Shown here: positions 14,439 to 21,852 of the stretch, piece after piece
Position numbering within the stretch: position 1 is the first letter of the stretch
Layout: every line of letters begins with the position of its first letter
Virus record (IMG/VR): IMGVR_UViG_3300032396_000154
Location: 1 to 25,415 of that record
Length of the DNA stretch: 25,415 bases
From: a virus
Reading direction: 5' to 3' (one strand)
Notes under the pieces: generated by a model
The model's database searches: none
Seen by the model: the letters and a program-made list of their open reading frames with translations, nothing else
What the model was told of the DNA's origin: nothing
Made by a program: the position numbers and the translations under genes

Positions 14439-14628
14439 TGAGGTCTACTCCCTGCTCAATCACCATCTGCAACTTTGCTATCGCTGCGACTACGGCGTCG
14501 CGGTCCTGTTTCCCGATGCCGTCACGCATCGCCTGATAATAGGTCAACGCCAGCGACCAGAGCTTCAGGTTCTCGTGTTTGGTCGCGCGCTTCTCAGCGT
14601 TTTGTATCTGAGGCGGTTTAGCTGACAT
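14374..14628 (-). CDS. Unknown small protein (84 residues)
   Basis: I do not recognise this protein. It starts within the end of the preceding gene, with AAGAG eight bases upstream. Residues 10-60 form a plausible helical pair (KRATKHENLKLWSLALTYY and DAVVAAIAKLQMVIEQG). The last 20 residues, in the 65-base overlap with the next gene, are Ser/Gly/Arg-rich and look like a shadow of the other frame. An earlier stop may have been lost by a small insertion or deletion. No motif allows a function call. Confidence 0.5.
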   Translation of the reverse strand: MSAKPPQIQNAEKRATKHENLKLWSLALTYYQAMRDGIGKQDRDAVVAAIAKLQMVIEQGVDLNGPSRKTGTRGKTSENGDRNS

Positions 14629-14884
14629 GGGATAACTCTTTCATGAGGCGTTTTATACTCGACTGGGTACCACCATACATCGTAAAGCGTTCCATGCGGT
14701 CGCTGCGTAGAATGGGAATGCCCTCATATTCGCTCAACTCAGCGAGCATGGAGGGATGAAGGGCGAAACACAGGTCTTTATGTTTCCAGCCATGTTCTTC
14801 TAACTGTCGAATCATCGTGGAAAGAGCATCAAGTTCGACGGCATGAGTCGTTGTATAGTCTAGATAGTCGTTGCCAGTCGTCAT
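14618..14884 (-). CDS. Unknown small protein (88 residues)
   Basis: I do not recognise this protein. The ATG at 14884 overlaps the glycosyltransferase stop as ATGA; an ATG 12 bases earlier is possible. It has a mixed helix/strand pattern: ELDALSTMIRQLEEHGWKHK, then DLCFALHPSMLAELSEYEGI and a C-terminal helix SSIKRLMKELSHV. The middle resembles loops seen in large structural proteins, but no family can be named. It starts a run of three small genes between a glycosyltransferase and a methyltransferase. Confidence 0.62.
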   Translation of the reverse strand: MTTGNDYLDYTTTHAVELDALSTMIRQLEEHGWKHKDLCFALHPSMLAELSEYEGIPILRSDRMERFTMYGGTQSSIKRLMKELSHVS

Positions 14885-15846
14885 AATCTCAACCACTCCT
14901 TCACCTGCTGATACTTGCTCTCGGTCGGCGCGAACTGCTTCTGCACGAAGTCCGTTCCACGCGCCCGGACAATCTCCATCTGCTGTCGATGCTGAAGTGC
15001 CCAGATCAGGCGTTCACCCATCGCTTGCGGATTGAGACGTGGCACGAGGTAGCCCGTGTAGCCGTCGATCAGAAACTCACGGTTGCCCAACACGTCTCCC
15101 GCGATGAGCACACAGCCCGCATGGAGCGACTCTTGCTGTGAGCGAGGACAGCCTTCCCCAAACAACACGTGTTTGCCGGGGTTCATCCCCAGGAACACGT
15201 CACAGGAGCGTAGTTGGTCGATCACGTCTCGCTCAGACCCCTGGACGTGGTAAAACTCGACCGGCAGTTCTTTTTCCTGGCACATGCGCCGGATAATATC
15301 GATGTGACCCATCGTGTGCGGTCCTTCGATCATAAACCCCACCCGATTTTCCACGCGCTGCTCTGGAGCGGGATACCAGTAGTCGGTATCGGACCACTCC
15401 TGGATAATCGGGATGGAGGTCTGAAACTGGCTCAGGTACCAGGCGTGTTGGTGCCGCGCATGGGTCGCCACACCCCCGAACTTGGGCCACCAGTGCTTCA
15501 GCGCCTCGAAATGCCTGCCCGAACTGCTGTGGGCCAGCTCGGCGTCAAAGAAGTAAGGATGGTCGGTCAACTGAAGCGCCAGCGTCGCCGCCATCCAGGT
15601 GGTCACGACCGTAACGGGCTGCCCCGACTCGACCATCTGCACCGCATCCACGTAGGAGATCGCCGGGGCGGGTTCGATCATCCACGGGAGGACATGCCCA
15701 TCCAGGGTCATGCGATAGGCGGTGTGGCCGTGAGCGCGTAATAGCTTCACCCAAACGGTTTGCAATTTAAAACCACCATTTGCCACCGCATCACCCTGAG
15801 AATTTAGATTCTCAAGCGAAGAAAAAAGGATAACAGGCTCACCCAT
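14881..15846 (-). CDS. GT4-like (GT-B fold) glycosyltransferase
   Basis: The protein has 321 residues. The N-terminus VILFSSLENLNSQGDAVANG (residues 5-24) includes the Gly-Gly loop typical of GT-B acceptor domains. In the C-terminal domain, VGFMIEGPHTMGH (169-181), CDVFLGMNPGKHVLFGEGCP (215-234) and QQESLHAGCVLIAGD (237-251) resemble the GT4 donor site, where a Glu pair contacts the nucleotide-sugar. It ends with LIDGYTGYLVPRLNPQAM, the usual 'd-G-x-x-G-x-L-v-p' stretch. It follows another GT-B enzyme with an eight-base overlap, so the two are made together. Confidence 0.85.
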   Translation of the reverse strand: MGEPVILFSSLENLNSQGDAVANGGFKLQTVWVKLLRAHGHTAYRMTLDGHVLPWMIEPAPAISYVDAVQMVESGQPVTVVTTWMAATLALQLTDHPYFFDAELAHSSSGRHFEALKHWWPKFGGVATHARHQHAWYLSQFQTSIPIIQEWSDTDYWYPAPEQRVENRVGFMIEGPHTMGHIDIIRRMCQEKELPVEFYHVQGSERDVIDQLRSCDVFLGMNPGKHVLFGEGCPRSQQESLHAGCVLIAGDVLGNREFLIDGYTGYLVPRLNPQAMGERLIWALQHRQQMEIVRARGTDFVQKQFAPTESKYQQVKEWLRL

Positions 15847-16774
15847 CGATATAACCCCTCACCGCCCGCTCCCGTGCCTCATTCCAACGATAGCAGTTGA
15901 AGATCATCGTTTGTTGATAAATTCTGCGAAGATTATTCCCTTGAAAGGGTCTAACAAATTCTCGTAACACCAACAAAGCGTCCTCAATGGTATCCACCCA
16001 CGCAGGACCCGCCAGACTTCCACAATGATCGCGGGCCACCGACAGACACCCACTCGCCATCGCTTCATAGGTGGACAGCCCGAAGGATTCTCCCATGCCC
16101 GCGATAAGAGGCCAGGATTTATTCCAGGACAGAAAGGCCCCACATTGGCGCATCTTGTGAGCCACTTCTGCCTGCGTGCCCGTACAGCACACCACATTCT
16201 CTTGACCAAAGGCTTGTTGAAGACGAGACTTGATGTCGTAGCCGTTATCATCCGGTTGATAGCCCACCCAGTCCTCATGTCGTTCGCGCGGATTCGCGTG
16301 AAAAAGGTCGCGTATCCAATTCGTCCACCGGTATTGAGGATTGAGATCCAGAAGACGATAATCGGGATCGAAGGTGGGATTGTTGATCGCAATGGTTTGA
16401 CAATGTTCCCGCAACCATTGGCGCACCGGATCATAACGCGGTTCATCGCGCAAGATTTCTCCCGAACACCAGTACCGAATGTGCGGAAAGAGTTGCGGTT
16501 GTCTATTCAATGCATTGAGCCATGAATATAGCCAGGTCGTGATCACAGCGTAGTTTTCATCGGGCTGATGACACACGCTCTCCCAAGGGGTCAGCGCAGG
16601 GGCAGGATAACCCGTCCACGCCCATTTCTCTACCGTCAGGCTGTCCGTGGGGTCGAAAAAGGCCACGGGATAACCCATCGCTTCCAGGCGCGTGCTGAGT
16701 TCGGTGAGGCAGAGGAAACCCCCGTTGCCGAGATAGGTCCCGCCAGGGTCAGCGTGGATGTAGACGCGCTTCAT
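15839..16774 (-). CDS. GT4-like (GT-B fold) glycosyltransferase
   Basis: The protein has 311 residues. GGAGG lies six bases before the ATG, which overlaps the upstream stop as ATGA. The N-terminus RVYIHADPGGTYLGNGGFLC (residues 3-22) shows the Gly-rich loop of GT-B enzymes. The donor motif is GESFGLSTYEAMASGCLSV (228-246), a close match to the GT4 consensus with both Glu residues of E-x7-E. The enzyme should be soluble or peripheral. It stands first of two adjacent GT-B enzymes, which may act in sequence on the same glycan. Donor sugar cannot be read from the sequence. Confidence 0.87.
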   Translation of the reverse strand: MKRVYIHADPGGTYLGNGGFLCLTELSTRLEAMGYPVAFFDPTDSLTVEKWAWTGYPAPALTPWESVCHQPDENYAVITTWLYSWLNALNRQPQLFPHIRYWCSGEILRDEPRYDPVRQWLREHCQTIAINNPTFDPDYRLLDLNPQYRWTNWIRDLFHANPRERHEDWVGYQPDDNGYDIKSRLQQAFGQENVVCCTGTQAEVAHKMRQCGAFLSWNKSWPLIAGMGESFGLSTYEAMASGCLSVARDHCGSLAGPAWVDTIEDALLVLREFVRPFQGNNLRRIYQQTMIFNCYRWNEARERAVRGYIDG

Positions 16775-17046
16775 TCGTCCTCCGTTTGTAAATATTGAGG
16801 TTTCGCGAAAACGTTATTATAGAGCATGGTGATAAACCATCGGTTATTAAAAGGATCTACTGCCAACTCTCCACCCGTAACCCATTTCCACACGAGCGAT
16901 TCAAATGGAATTGATATTTTAGCCTGTTCTTCACTATCAAATACGCCTGCAATTTCCGTTTCTTGTTCATAATCATTAAAGAAACGAATATATTGAAGAA
17001 TGTAGATAGGGTGATTAGGCTCGCTCAAAGGTCCAGTTCTCCTCAT
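16771..17046 (-). CDS. Unknown small AT-rich protein (about 91 residues)
   Basis: I do not recognise a named family. The segment IYILQYIRFFNDYEQETEIA followed by GVFDSEEQAK has the pattern of small phage proteins with a strand, 'i-x-G-V-F', then a helix starting 'S-x-E-x-A'. The start is uncertain: ATG at 17046, ATG at 17067, or TTG at 17028 preceded by GAGGAG and giving the shortest overlap with the methyltransferase. I counted 68 G+C in 180 bases (16801-16980, 38%), well below 38 in 60 (63%) in the adjacent methyltransferase gene (17281-17340), which suggests a different origin. Confidence 0.65.
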   Translation of the reverse strand: MRRTGPLSEPNHPIYILQYIRFFNDYEQETEIAGVFDSEEQAKISIPFESLVWKWVTGGELAVDPFNNRWFITMLYNNVFAKPQYLQTEDE

Positions 17047-17605
17047 ATCCTGCGGTCTGGGTATCATACCCGATCATCTTGAACCCTGCCGGTTCCAGCA
17101 ACTCGCAGACCTCACGCGGTCCATATTCCTCCTGGTAGGTCTGCGTATCCGACACGTTGACCTCAATCGTGATACGTTCCACATTTTGGAGCCGCTCCCC
17201 CAGTCCCCGCAGCACATGCAGCCCGTTGCCCTGGGTGTCGATCTTGAGCCACGTCACGCGGTCGATGCTCATCTGCGTCATGAACGTGTCCAGCCGGATC
17301 ACCTGGGTCAGCACCCGCCCGACCTCCGCAAAGTTGAAGCCCTCCGGCCAGCGTGTCAGTCCCTCCCGATCCAGGCGGTGCAGCGACGAACAGCCCGGCA
17401 CGCGATTCAGATAAAGCCACGCCCAACCATCGGTGTCACCAACCGCCACGGGGATGAGATGATAGTTGGGCGCAGCGCCATACACGAACCGCCAGGCTCG
17501 TGGGTCGGGCTCAAAGGCATACACTGGGGTGTCAGGATGGGCAAACGCATACGGCAGCATCACTTCGCCGCGATGCGCCCCCACGTCCAAGGCACAGGTG
17601 GTCAT
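17015..17605 (-). CDS. FkbM-family SAM-dependent methyltransferase
   Basis: The protein has 196 residues, started at the ATG at 17605 that shares its A with the preceding TAA. Motif I is ALDVGAHRGEVMLPYA (residues 5-20) and motif II is VYAFEPDPRAW (28-38), both typical of FkbM. The FkbM signature appears as WLKIDTQGNGLHVLRGLG, with Asp-Thr-Gln-Gly where many members have Asp-Val-Glu-Gly. The protein is slightly shorter than the copy at 9229-9912 and starts almost directly at motif I. It probably methylates a sugar hydroxyl on the glycan built by the neighbouring enzymes. Confidence 0.87.
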   Translation of the reverse strand: MTTCALDVGAHRGEVMLPYAFAHPDTPVYAFEPDPRAWRFVYGAAPNYHLIPVAVGDTDGWAWLYLNRVPGCSSLHRLDREGLTRWPEGFNFAEVGRVLTQVIRLDTFMTQMSIDRVTWLKIDTQGNGLHVLRGLGERLQNVERITIEVNVSDTQTYQEEYGPREVCELLEPAGFKMIGYDTQTAGYEENWTFERA

Positions 17606-17952
17606 TAAAGTTGATGATCCTTCGCGATCAATCGCAGCAGGTGGAGTTGTTCGTCACTCACCCCCCCTCGGTGGTTGAAAATCAAGAACTTCAATCGGGC
17701 CGAGCCATAACTATACTGAATGAGATTGGTGTCCGACACCATAAACCAGACGTGACAACTAATCCTGTCGGTGACATCCAGGCTAGTCACAGGGACTTCT
17801 TTACGCAGAATGGCACCGCATAATACGGCAACCTGTCCCAGGTGATAGAAAGCTCGTTGAAAGCTCCATTCTTCTTCCCGCGCAGCCAACTCAAAACCCG
17901 TGACGAGTTGAGGGGATAAGGTCTTTAATAAGGGATCATTCAGATAGGGCAT
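17605..17952 (-). CDS. Unknown protein (115 residues), likely paralogue of the gene at 18151-18504
   Basis: I do not recognise this protein. The segment EWSFQR followed after a gap by VLCGAIL aligns with EWRFKR and VLCAARL in the protein at 18151-18504, and later strand regions (NLIQYSYGSARLKFLIFN against QVIYTSLTETFVLCN) and a final helix also line up. The two look like divergent copies. The ribosome site GAGGA lies inside a short repeat (17958-17975) that is also found before the two preceding junctions. The gene is coupled to the FkbM methyltransferase. There is no enzyme motif, signal peptide or membrane span. Confidence 0.66.
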   Translation of the reverse strand: MPYLNDPLLKTLSPQLVTGFELAAREEEWSFQRAFYHLGQVAVLCGAILRKEVPVTSLDVTDRISCHVWFMVSDTNLIQYSYGSARLKFLIFNHRGGVSDEQLHLLRLIAKDHQL

Positions 17953-17957
17953 ATCTC

Positions 17958-17975
17958 ATCTGTTCCTCAATCCAC
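17958..17975. repeat. Junction repeat copy C (related to epimerase 3' end)
   Basis: The plus-strand sequence atctgttcctcaatccac matches copy B (18170-18187) at 16 of 18 positions. Here it contains the stop of the 63-residue gene and the ribosome site of the next gene. The reading that gives Trp-Ile-Glu-Glu-Gln is present but out of frame with the gene. Confidence 0.7.
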
Positions 17976-18158
17976 CTTCGGTCTTTCATCAGGCAGATTC
18001 TTCGGCTTGGTGAGCACGACCGTCAGGGCGTTCAGCCCAAAGTTGTGAACCAAATGGGCCTGAACTGTCCATCTCTCATCGAGCAACTGATTGACTTCCG
18101 CTTCCCCGCGTTCACAATCCTGGTCGTTCAAGGGGTTGAATACCACATATTTAATCAT
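17967..18158 (-). CDS. Unknown small protein (63 residues)
   Basis: This protein starts MIKYVVFNPLNDQDCERGEA and has EVNQLLDERWTVQAHLV followed by LTVVLTKP. The pattern (a strand, then 'V-N-x-L-L-x-E-x-W' and two short strands) is reminiscent of small DUF1737-like proteins, but the match is by eye and weak. The start at 18158 overlaps the previous gene by eight bases; the open frame upstream of it is a shadow. It lies between two probable paralogues, and its stop codon falls inside a junction repeat. Confidence 0.6.
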   Translation of the reverse strand: MIKYVVFNPLNDQDCERGEAEVNQLLDERWTVQAHLVHNFGLNALTVVLTKPKNLPDERPKVD

Positions 18159-18504
18159 GAGATTCCCTGACCTGCTCCTCAATCCACTGAGACACGACCG
18201 ACATATCAGTCTCATTGAAAGGCAATCGATCCTCAATGGGATCGTAGTTGCAAAGCACAAAAGTTTCGGTCAATGAGGTATAAATGACCTGCCCTGACTC
18301 CCGTTTATTGACCCCGAAGGCATAAATAACGATGCGATGTTCATCCAGGGTTATCCCGAACTGCTCTAAACGAGCAGCGCAAAGCACGTACCATTGACTA
18401 CTCACAAGGATACAGCGCTTGAATCTCCATTCCATCAGATGCCACTGCAAATCATGAGCCGTGACCACAGAGAGTCCCCATTCGGTTGGAATATTGTTAA
18501 CCAT
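18151..18504 (-). CDS. Unknown protein (117 residues) ending in an epimerase-like tail
   Basis: I do not recognise the core of this protein. Residues around EWRFKR and VLCAARL align with the protein at 17605-17952 (EWSFQR, VLCGAIL). The final segment SQWIEEQVRESHD reproduces the end of the epimerase encoded just upstream (YRWIEEQVRNG), and the DNA in the two places matches at 16 of 18 bases. This looks like a copied gene end rather than chance. The start overlaps the epimerase stop by eight bases, and a GAGGAG ribosome site sits in the epimerase 3' end. Confidence 0.66.
   Translation of the reverse strand: MVNNIPTEWGLSVVTAHDLQWHLMEWRFKRCILVSSQWYVLCAARLEQFGITLDEHRIVIYAFGVNKRESGQVIYTSLTETFVLCNYDPIEDRLPFNETDMSVVSQWIEEQVRESHD
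18170..18187. repeat. Junction repeat copy B
   Basis: The plus-strand sequence acctgctcctcaatccac matches copy A (18510-18527) and copy C (17958-17975) at 16 of 18 positions each. On the minus strand it encodes Trp-Ile-Glu-Glu-Gln-Val at the end of the 117-residue protein and carries GAGGAG before the next start. Confidence 0.75.
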
Positions 18505-19516
18505 TGCGCACCTGCTCCTCGATCCAGCGGTACGTCAGTTCCAGCCCGCCATCCAGCGACCGCTGCGGCTCCCAGTCCAGCACGGCCTTACACAACATGT
18601 TGTCCGAGTTCCGCCCCTGCACGCCCACCGGTCCCTCGACATGCACCAGGTCGATGTCCACTTGCGCAATCCGCGCAATGGCATAGGCCAGGTCGTTGAT
18701 CGAGATCGCGCGGTCACTGCCGATGTTGAGCGGGGCGGCATAATGGCTATGCATCAGGCGGTAGAGACCTTCCAGGCAGTCGTCGATGTAGAGAAAGGAT
18801 CGCGTCGCCGTGCCATCCCCCCAGATTTCGATGGGGAGAGTCTTATGCAACGGTTCCCAACCGTCCGCCGTCGATACCGATGGAGCTAACGGACCATCGC
18901 GCAGTTTCCATTTCATCTCGGCAATCTTGCGACACAAGGCCGCTGGAGCTTTCTCCCGTCCGCCCTGCCACGTCCCTTGTGGGCCGTAGACGTTGTGAAA
19001 ACGGGGGATGCGCACCGTCATGCCGTACTGGCGCGCATACGCCAGCGCCACCTGTTCAGCATACAACTTCTCCCACCCATACTCAGTGTCAGGCCAGGCC
19101 GGAAGGGCGTCGCTTTCCTTGAGCGGAGCGGCGTCCAGGGTGGTTTGTTTGAAGCCGGGATAGACACACGCGCTCGACGTGTACAGGTAGCGACCGACCT
19201 TGGCGTGCCGCGCCGCCTCTATCGTGTGGAGATTGATGAGCGCGTTCTGGTGCAGGATGTACGCCCCCTGCTGGCTGATGTAGCCCATGCCGCCCATCTC
19301 CGCCGCCAGCGCGTACACTTCATCGAAGCCGCCCTCCAGCGCTTCGGTCGCCGCCAAGGGGTAGGTCAGGTCCAGCAGCAGGAACTCGTCAGCGGCAGAG
19401 TCGGAGAACTCCGGGTACTTCTTATCCACCCCGCGCACCCAGTAGCCCTTGGCCTTCAGGTACTCGACCAGATGGCTGCCAATGAACCCGCCTGCGCCCG
19501 ATACCAGTGCTCGCAT
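18497..19516 (-). CDS. GDP-mannose 3,5-epimerase-like sugar epimerase (SDR family)
   Basis: The protein has 339 residues. The NAD-binding loop is SGAGGFIGSHL (residues 6-16). AAEMGGMGYI (71-80), SSACVYPGFKQT (114-125), the Y146-x3-K150 pair and GTWQGGREKAPAALCRK (181-197) match plant GDP-mannose 3,5-epimerase. Using the published Arabidopsis catalytic numbering as I recall it (Cys145, Tyr174, Lys178, Lys217), the equivalents here (Cys117, Tyr146, Lys150, Lys189) keep the same offset of 28. The late motif GVQGRNSDN also fits. The family converts GDP-D-mannose to GDP-L-galactose and GDP-L-gulose. About 25 extra residues (roughly 201-227) lie before WGDGTATRSF. The gene is flanked by small orphan genes; the epimerase would supply unusual L-sugars to nearby transferases. 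Confidence 0.88.
   Translation of the reverse strand: MRALVSGAGGFIGSHLVEYLKAKGYWVRGVDKKYPEFSDSAADEFLLLDLTYPLAATEALEGGFDEVYALAAEMGGMGYISQQGAYILHQNALINLHTIEAARHAKVGRYLYTSSACVYPGFKQTTLDAAPLKESDALPAWPDTEYGWEKLYAEQVALAYARQYGMTVRIPRFHNVYGPQGTWQGGREKAPAALCRKIAEMKWKLRDGPLAPSVSTADGWEPLHKTLPIEIWGDGTATRSFLYIDDCLEGLYRLMHSHYAAPLNIGSDRAISINDLAYAIARIAQVDIDLVHVEGPVGVQGRNSDNMLCKAVLDWEPQRSLDGGLELTYRWIEEQVRNG
18510..18527. repeat. Junction repeat copy A (within epimerase 3' end)
   Basis: The plus-strand sequence acctgctcctcgatccag encodes Trp-Ile-Glu-Glu-Gln-Val on the minus strand, a native part of the epimerase C-terminus. Copies B and C lie 340 and 552 bases further along the direction of transcription, which makes this the probable source. 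Confidence 0.75.
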
Positions 19517-19521
19517 TTGCT

Positions 19522-19827
19522 CTACTCCATCAACATAATACCATCAGCGGGAGGCCAGAGGGTATAGGGTTCATCGGGAGCGGTTGCCATATACTCCAGT
19601 GTAGCCTGCCACTGATGATTCTCGTTGGGGTGGTACGTCTTTTCTACGATGCGATACATCCGGCGTTTGTCCTTCGATGATCCGCGAAAAAAGATGTAAT
19701 CCCCGTCGCTAAATTCACTGGCGAACCCAAAAACAAAGATCCAGCCGGACAGACCATCATCGGTAGGGTACCACATAAAGTGGGGAGCGCGTGGATCAGC
19801 ACAGTCTAGAGCCCGATGGGTAGTCAT
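19522..19827 (-). CDS. Unknown protein (101 residues)
   Basis: I do not recognise this protein. It overlaps the preceding gene as ATGA and ends five bases before the epimerase start. The protein is aromatic-rich and beta-like: FMWYPTDDGLSGWIFVFGF, then SEFSDGDYIFFRG, then a basic turn (SSKDKRRMYRIVEKTYH) and HQWQATLEYM. The pattern suggests a small beta-barrel or SH3-like domain, but that is a guess from strand spacing. No catalytic motif is seen. Confidence 0.66.
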   Translation of the reverse strand: MTTHRALDCADPRAPHFMWYPTDDGLSGWIFVFGFASEFSDGDYIFFRGSSKDKRRMYRIVEKTYHPNENHQWQATLEYMATAPDEPYTLWPPADGIMLME

Positions 19828-20216
19828 TTCTTCTTCCCGATGAACATTTTGCCATCCTGATCCACATATCCGAAGGGTTCGCCTTCTTTGGTCTCAATCG
19901 TCGTCGCGATTTTCACGGCAGCCGTTAAATCGCCCATTTGGTTGACGACCGTGACCTGTTGACCCCGCAAGGCATCGTGGATTACAACGCCAATAGGTAA
20001 CCAGATCACGGGAGCCTGAAACCGTTGCCAGAACCGCTGCCAGCGGGTCAGCACACGCGGGTAGGGATAGACTATCTCAGGGTGATCCGGTCGATAGGCC
20101 ACGATCATGCCCGCCTGGAGCGGTTCACCAGCCATCCGATGGCAGGTCATCATGGGGGAAGCCAGGACCACCCCATCCTGCTCTGGATCTCCCATGTACA
20201 TCGAATAGTCTTTCAT
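19824..20216 (-). CDS. Unknown protein (130 residues)
   Basis: I do not recognise this protein. The start at 20216 overlaps the dehydrogenase stop as ATGA; an earlier start codon would extend it by 11 residues. It begins MKDYSMYMGDPEQDG, has a strand-rich front (PLQAGMIVAYRPDHPEIVYP), a basic aromatic helix (RWQRFWQRFQAPVIWLP) and a C-terminal beta region ending in FGYVDQDGKMFIGKKK. The hydrophobic segment PVIWLPIGVVI is too short and mixed for a confident membrane span. It is co-translated with a sugar dehydrogenase. Confidence 0.66.
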   Translation of the reverse strand: MKDYSMYMGDPEQDGVVLASPMMTCHRMAGEPLQAGMIVAYRPDHPEIVYPYPRVLTRWQRFWQRFQAPVIWLPIGVVIHDALRGQQVTVVNQMGDLTAAVKIATTIETKEGEPFGYVDQDGKMFIGKKK

Positions 20217-21568
20217 TGGCCCACTCCCAGCGGAACATAACGTTTGCACCAGAAGGATAGCTCCGTCATGGCACGCCAGGGGTCAATGAGAGTCTTAGAA
20301 AGCATCAGCGCCAATTCGACCTGGGTGAAATCGGGGTGCATGAGCACTATCACATCAGCCTTATCGCAGCAGTCAGCGTTGTTATTGGCATACTCGACCG
20401 CGCAGCCCAACGCCGTGCGCGCCTCGTCCATCGCCAGCGGGTCGTAGACCACCACCCGACGCTGCGGGTTCATCAGCAGGTGGTCGATCAGATCCAGACT
20501 GGCTGACTCTTCGCAGACCGATGTGCCCGGTTTGTACGCCAGCCCCAACACGCCGACTACGCCCTCGTCGCCCGCTTCGCGCTCCACGATGCGCCACAGA
20601 TGGTCAGTCATCGCGTCGTTCGTCACATCCACCACCTCGCGCAGGGATAAGGTCGACGTTTTAGGAACCCCGGCGCGTTCGAAGACGATTTCCAACGCCC
20701 GCGAGTCTCTGGGATAGCACGGTCCCCCGTAGGCTGTGCCTGCCTTGAAATAAAGTGAGCCGACGCGGGGATCATCCCCGATGATGCGCGTGACTTCATC
20801 AACGTTGGCGTGGGGAAGATGCTCGCATAACCGTCCCAGGTCATTGACGAACGAAATCTTATTGGTGACGAAAGCATTGTCCGCGATTTTGGCGATCTCG
20901 CAGTTAATCCACGTGGAGCATCGCACGTCTTTCCCCTCGATATAGCGCTCGTAAATCTTCAGCAGCAGATCACGTGCCTGATCGTTCTCGGCCCCCACCA
21001 TCGCTACCTTGGGATGGACCAGATCGTGAATGACGCTGCCCAGGGCGATCATCGTGGGGCTGTAGACCAACCCGAAGTCGTGCCCCTCCATCTTGCCACT
21101 TTCGCGTTCCAGGATGGAGCAGCACTCGCGCGTCTGACCCGGCATGACCGTGCTCACTAGGATGACCAGATGATATGAGGTCTTCTCTTTCAGGGACAGC
21201 CCGATGTGTTCCATAACTGGCGCGAGATAGTCCAGCGTAAAGCCCCCATCTACCCCACTGGGTGTCGGCACGATCACGAACGTTGCGTCGGAGTCCAGGA
21301 CGGCTTGGCGCAGGTCCGTGGTGGCACTATATTGGCGAATACGAGGTTTTTCATTGGACCAGCCACCACCGACACCGACACGTTCGTAATAAACATGCTG
21401 TAGCCATGCCTGCAAGTCGGTTTCTTCGACCGGTGCTTTGCCCGCGTTGAGGGACGCGACTTTCGCTTCATCCGTATCCACGCCGATCACTGAGAAGCCC
21501 GCGTCAGCGAGTACCGCCAGCAGGGGAGCGCCGAGTTTGCCCAGTCCTACGACCGAGAGAGTTGTCAT
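20213..21568 (-). CDS. UDP-glucose/GDP-mannose dehydrogenase family enzyme
   Basis: The protein has 451 residues from the ATG at 21568, where it overlaps the previous gene as ATGA and the Rossmann fold begins at once (SVVGLGKLGAP, residues 5-15). STVMPGQTRE (139-148) corresponds to the family 'S-T-V-x-P-G-x-T'. EIAKIADNAFVTNKISFVND (224-243) is the central helix with the substrate-binding Lys and Asn, and GGPCYPRD (281-288) carries the catalytic Cys284. The family oxidises the C6 hydroxyl of a nucleotide-sugar with two NAD+, giving UDP-glucuronate, GDP-mannuronate or a related uronate; which substrate is used here cannot be read from the sequence. The enzyme would feed a uronic acid to the transferases around it. 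Confidence 0.9.
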   Translation of the reverse strand: MTTLSVVGLGKLGAPLLAVLADAGFSVIGVDTDEAKVASLNAGKAPVEETDLQAWLQHVYYERVGVGGGWSNEKPRIRQYSATTDLRQAVLDSDATFVIVPTPSGVDGGFTLDYLAPVMEHIGLSLKEKTSYHLVILVSTVMPGQTRECCSILERESGKMEGHDFGLVYSPTMIALGSVIHDLVHPKVAMVGAENDQARDLLLKIYERYIEGKDVRCSTWINCEIAKIADNAFVTNKISFVNDLGRLCEHLPHANVDEVTRIIGDDPRVGSLYFKAGTAYGGPCYPRDSRALEIVFERAGVPKTSTLSLREVVDVTNDAMTDHLWRIVEREAGDEGVVGVLGLAYKPGTSVCEESASLDLIDHLLMNPQRRVVVYDPLAMDEARTALGCAVEYANNNADCCDKADVIVLMHPDFTQVELALMLSKTLIDPWRAMTELSFWCKRYVPLGVGQ

Positions 21569-21852
21569 TTGTTTTCTCCAGGTACGATGACGCGAAGGAT
21601 GGGGTTCAATTTCAATTGCTCCAACAAAAGGCCCACGGCTTCGTCGCTCATGACGGGAGCGCACGTCAGGTCGATATAGGCAAAACGCCCCGTCTCGAAG
21701 TGGATGTCCACCTTTTGCAAGGTGTCAGGAGAAATTCCCAGGGAATCCAGAAATGGCTTGAGAATGTTGATCCCAAATACGTGATTGGAGGGCGTCTTGC
21801 CCTGATCTGCGATCATTGTTTCCACCATAGTCTCCAAATCAGATGTTTCCAT
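21565..21852 (-). CDS. Unknown small protein (95 residues)
   Basis: I do not recognise this protein. It starts METSDLETMVETMIADQGKT and looks like a small alpha/beta fold: an N-terminal helix, then ILKPFLDSLGISPDTLQKV, strands VDIHFETGRFAYIDLTC and a helix DEAVGLLLEQLKLNP. The ATG at 21852 has no ribosome site but lies eight bases after TATAAC; ATG codons at 21828 and 21816 are alternatives. It is coupled to the dehydrogenase gene through ATGA. Confidence 0.65.
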   Translation of the reverse strand: METSDLETMVETMIADQGKTPSNHVFGINILKPFLDSLGISPDTLQKVDIHFETGRFAYIDLTCAPVMSDEAVGLLLEQLKLNPILRVIVPGENK

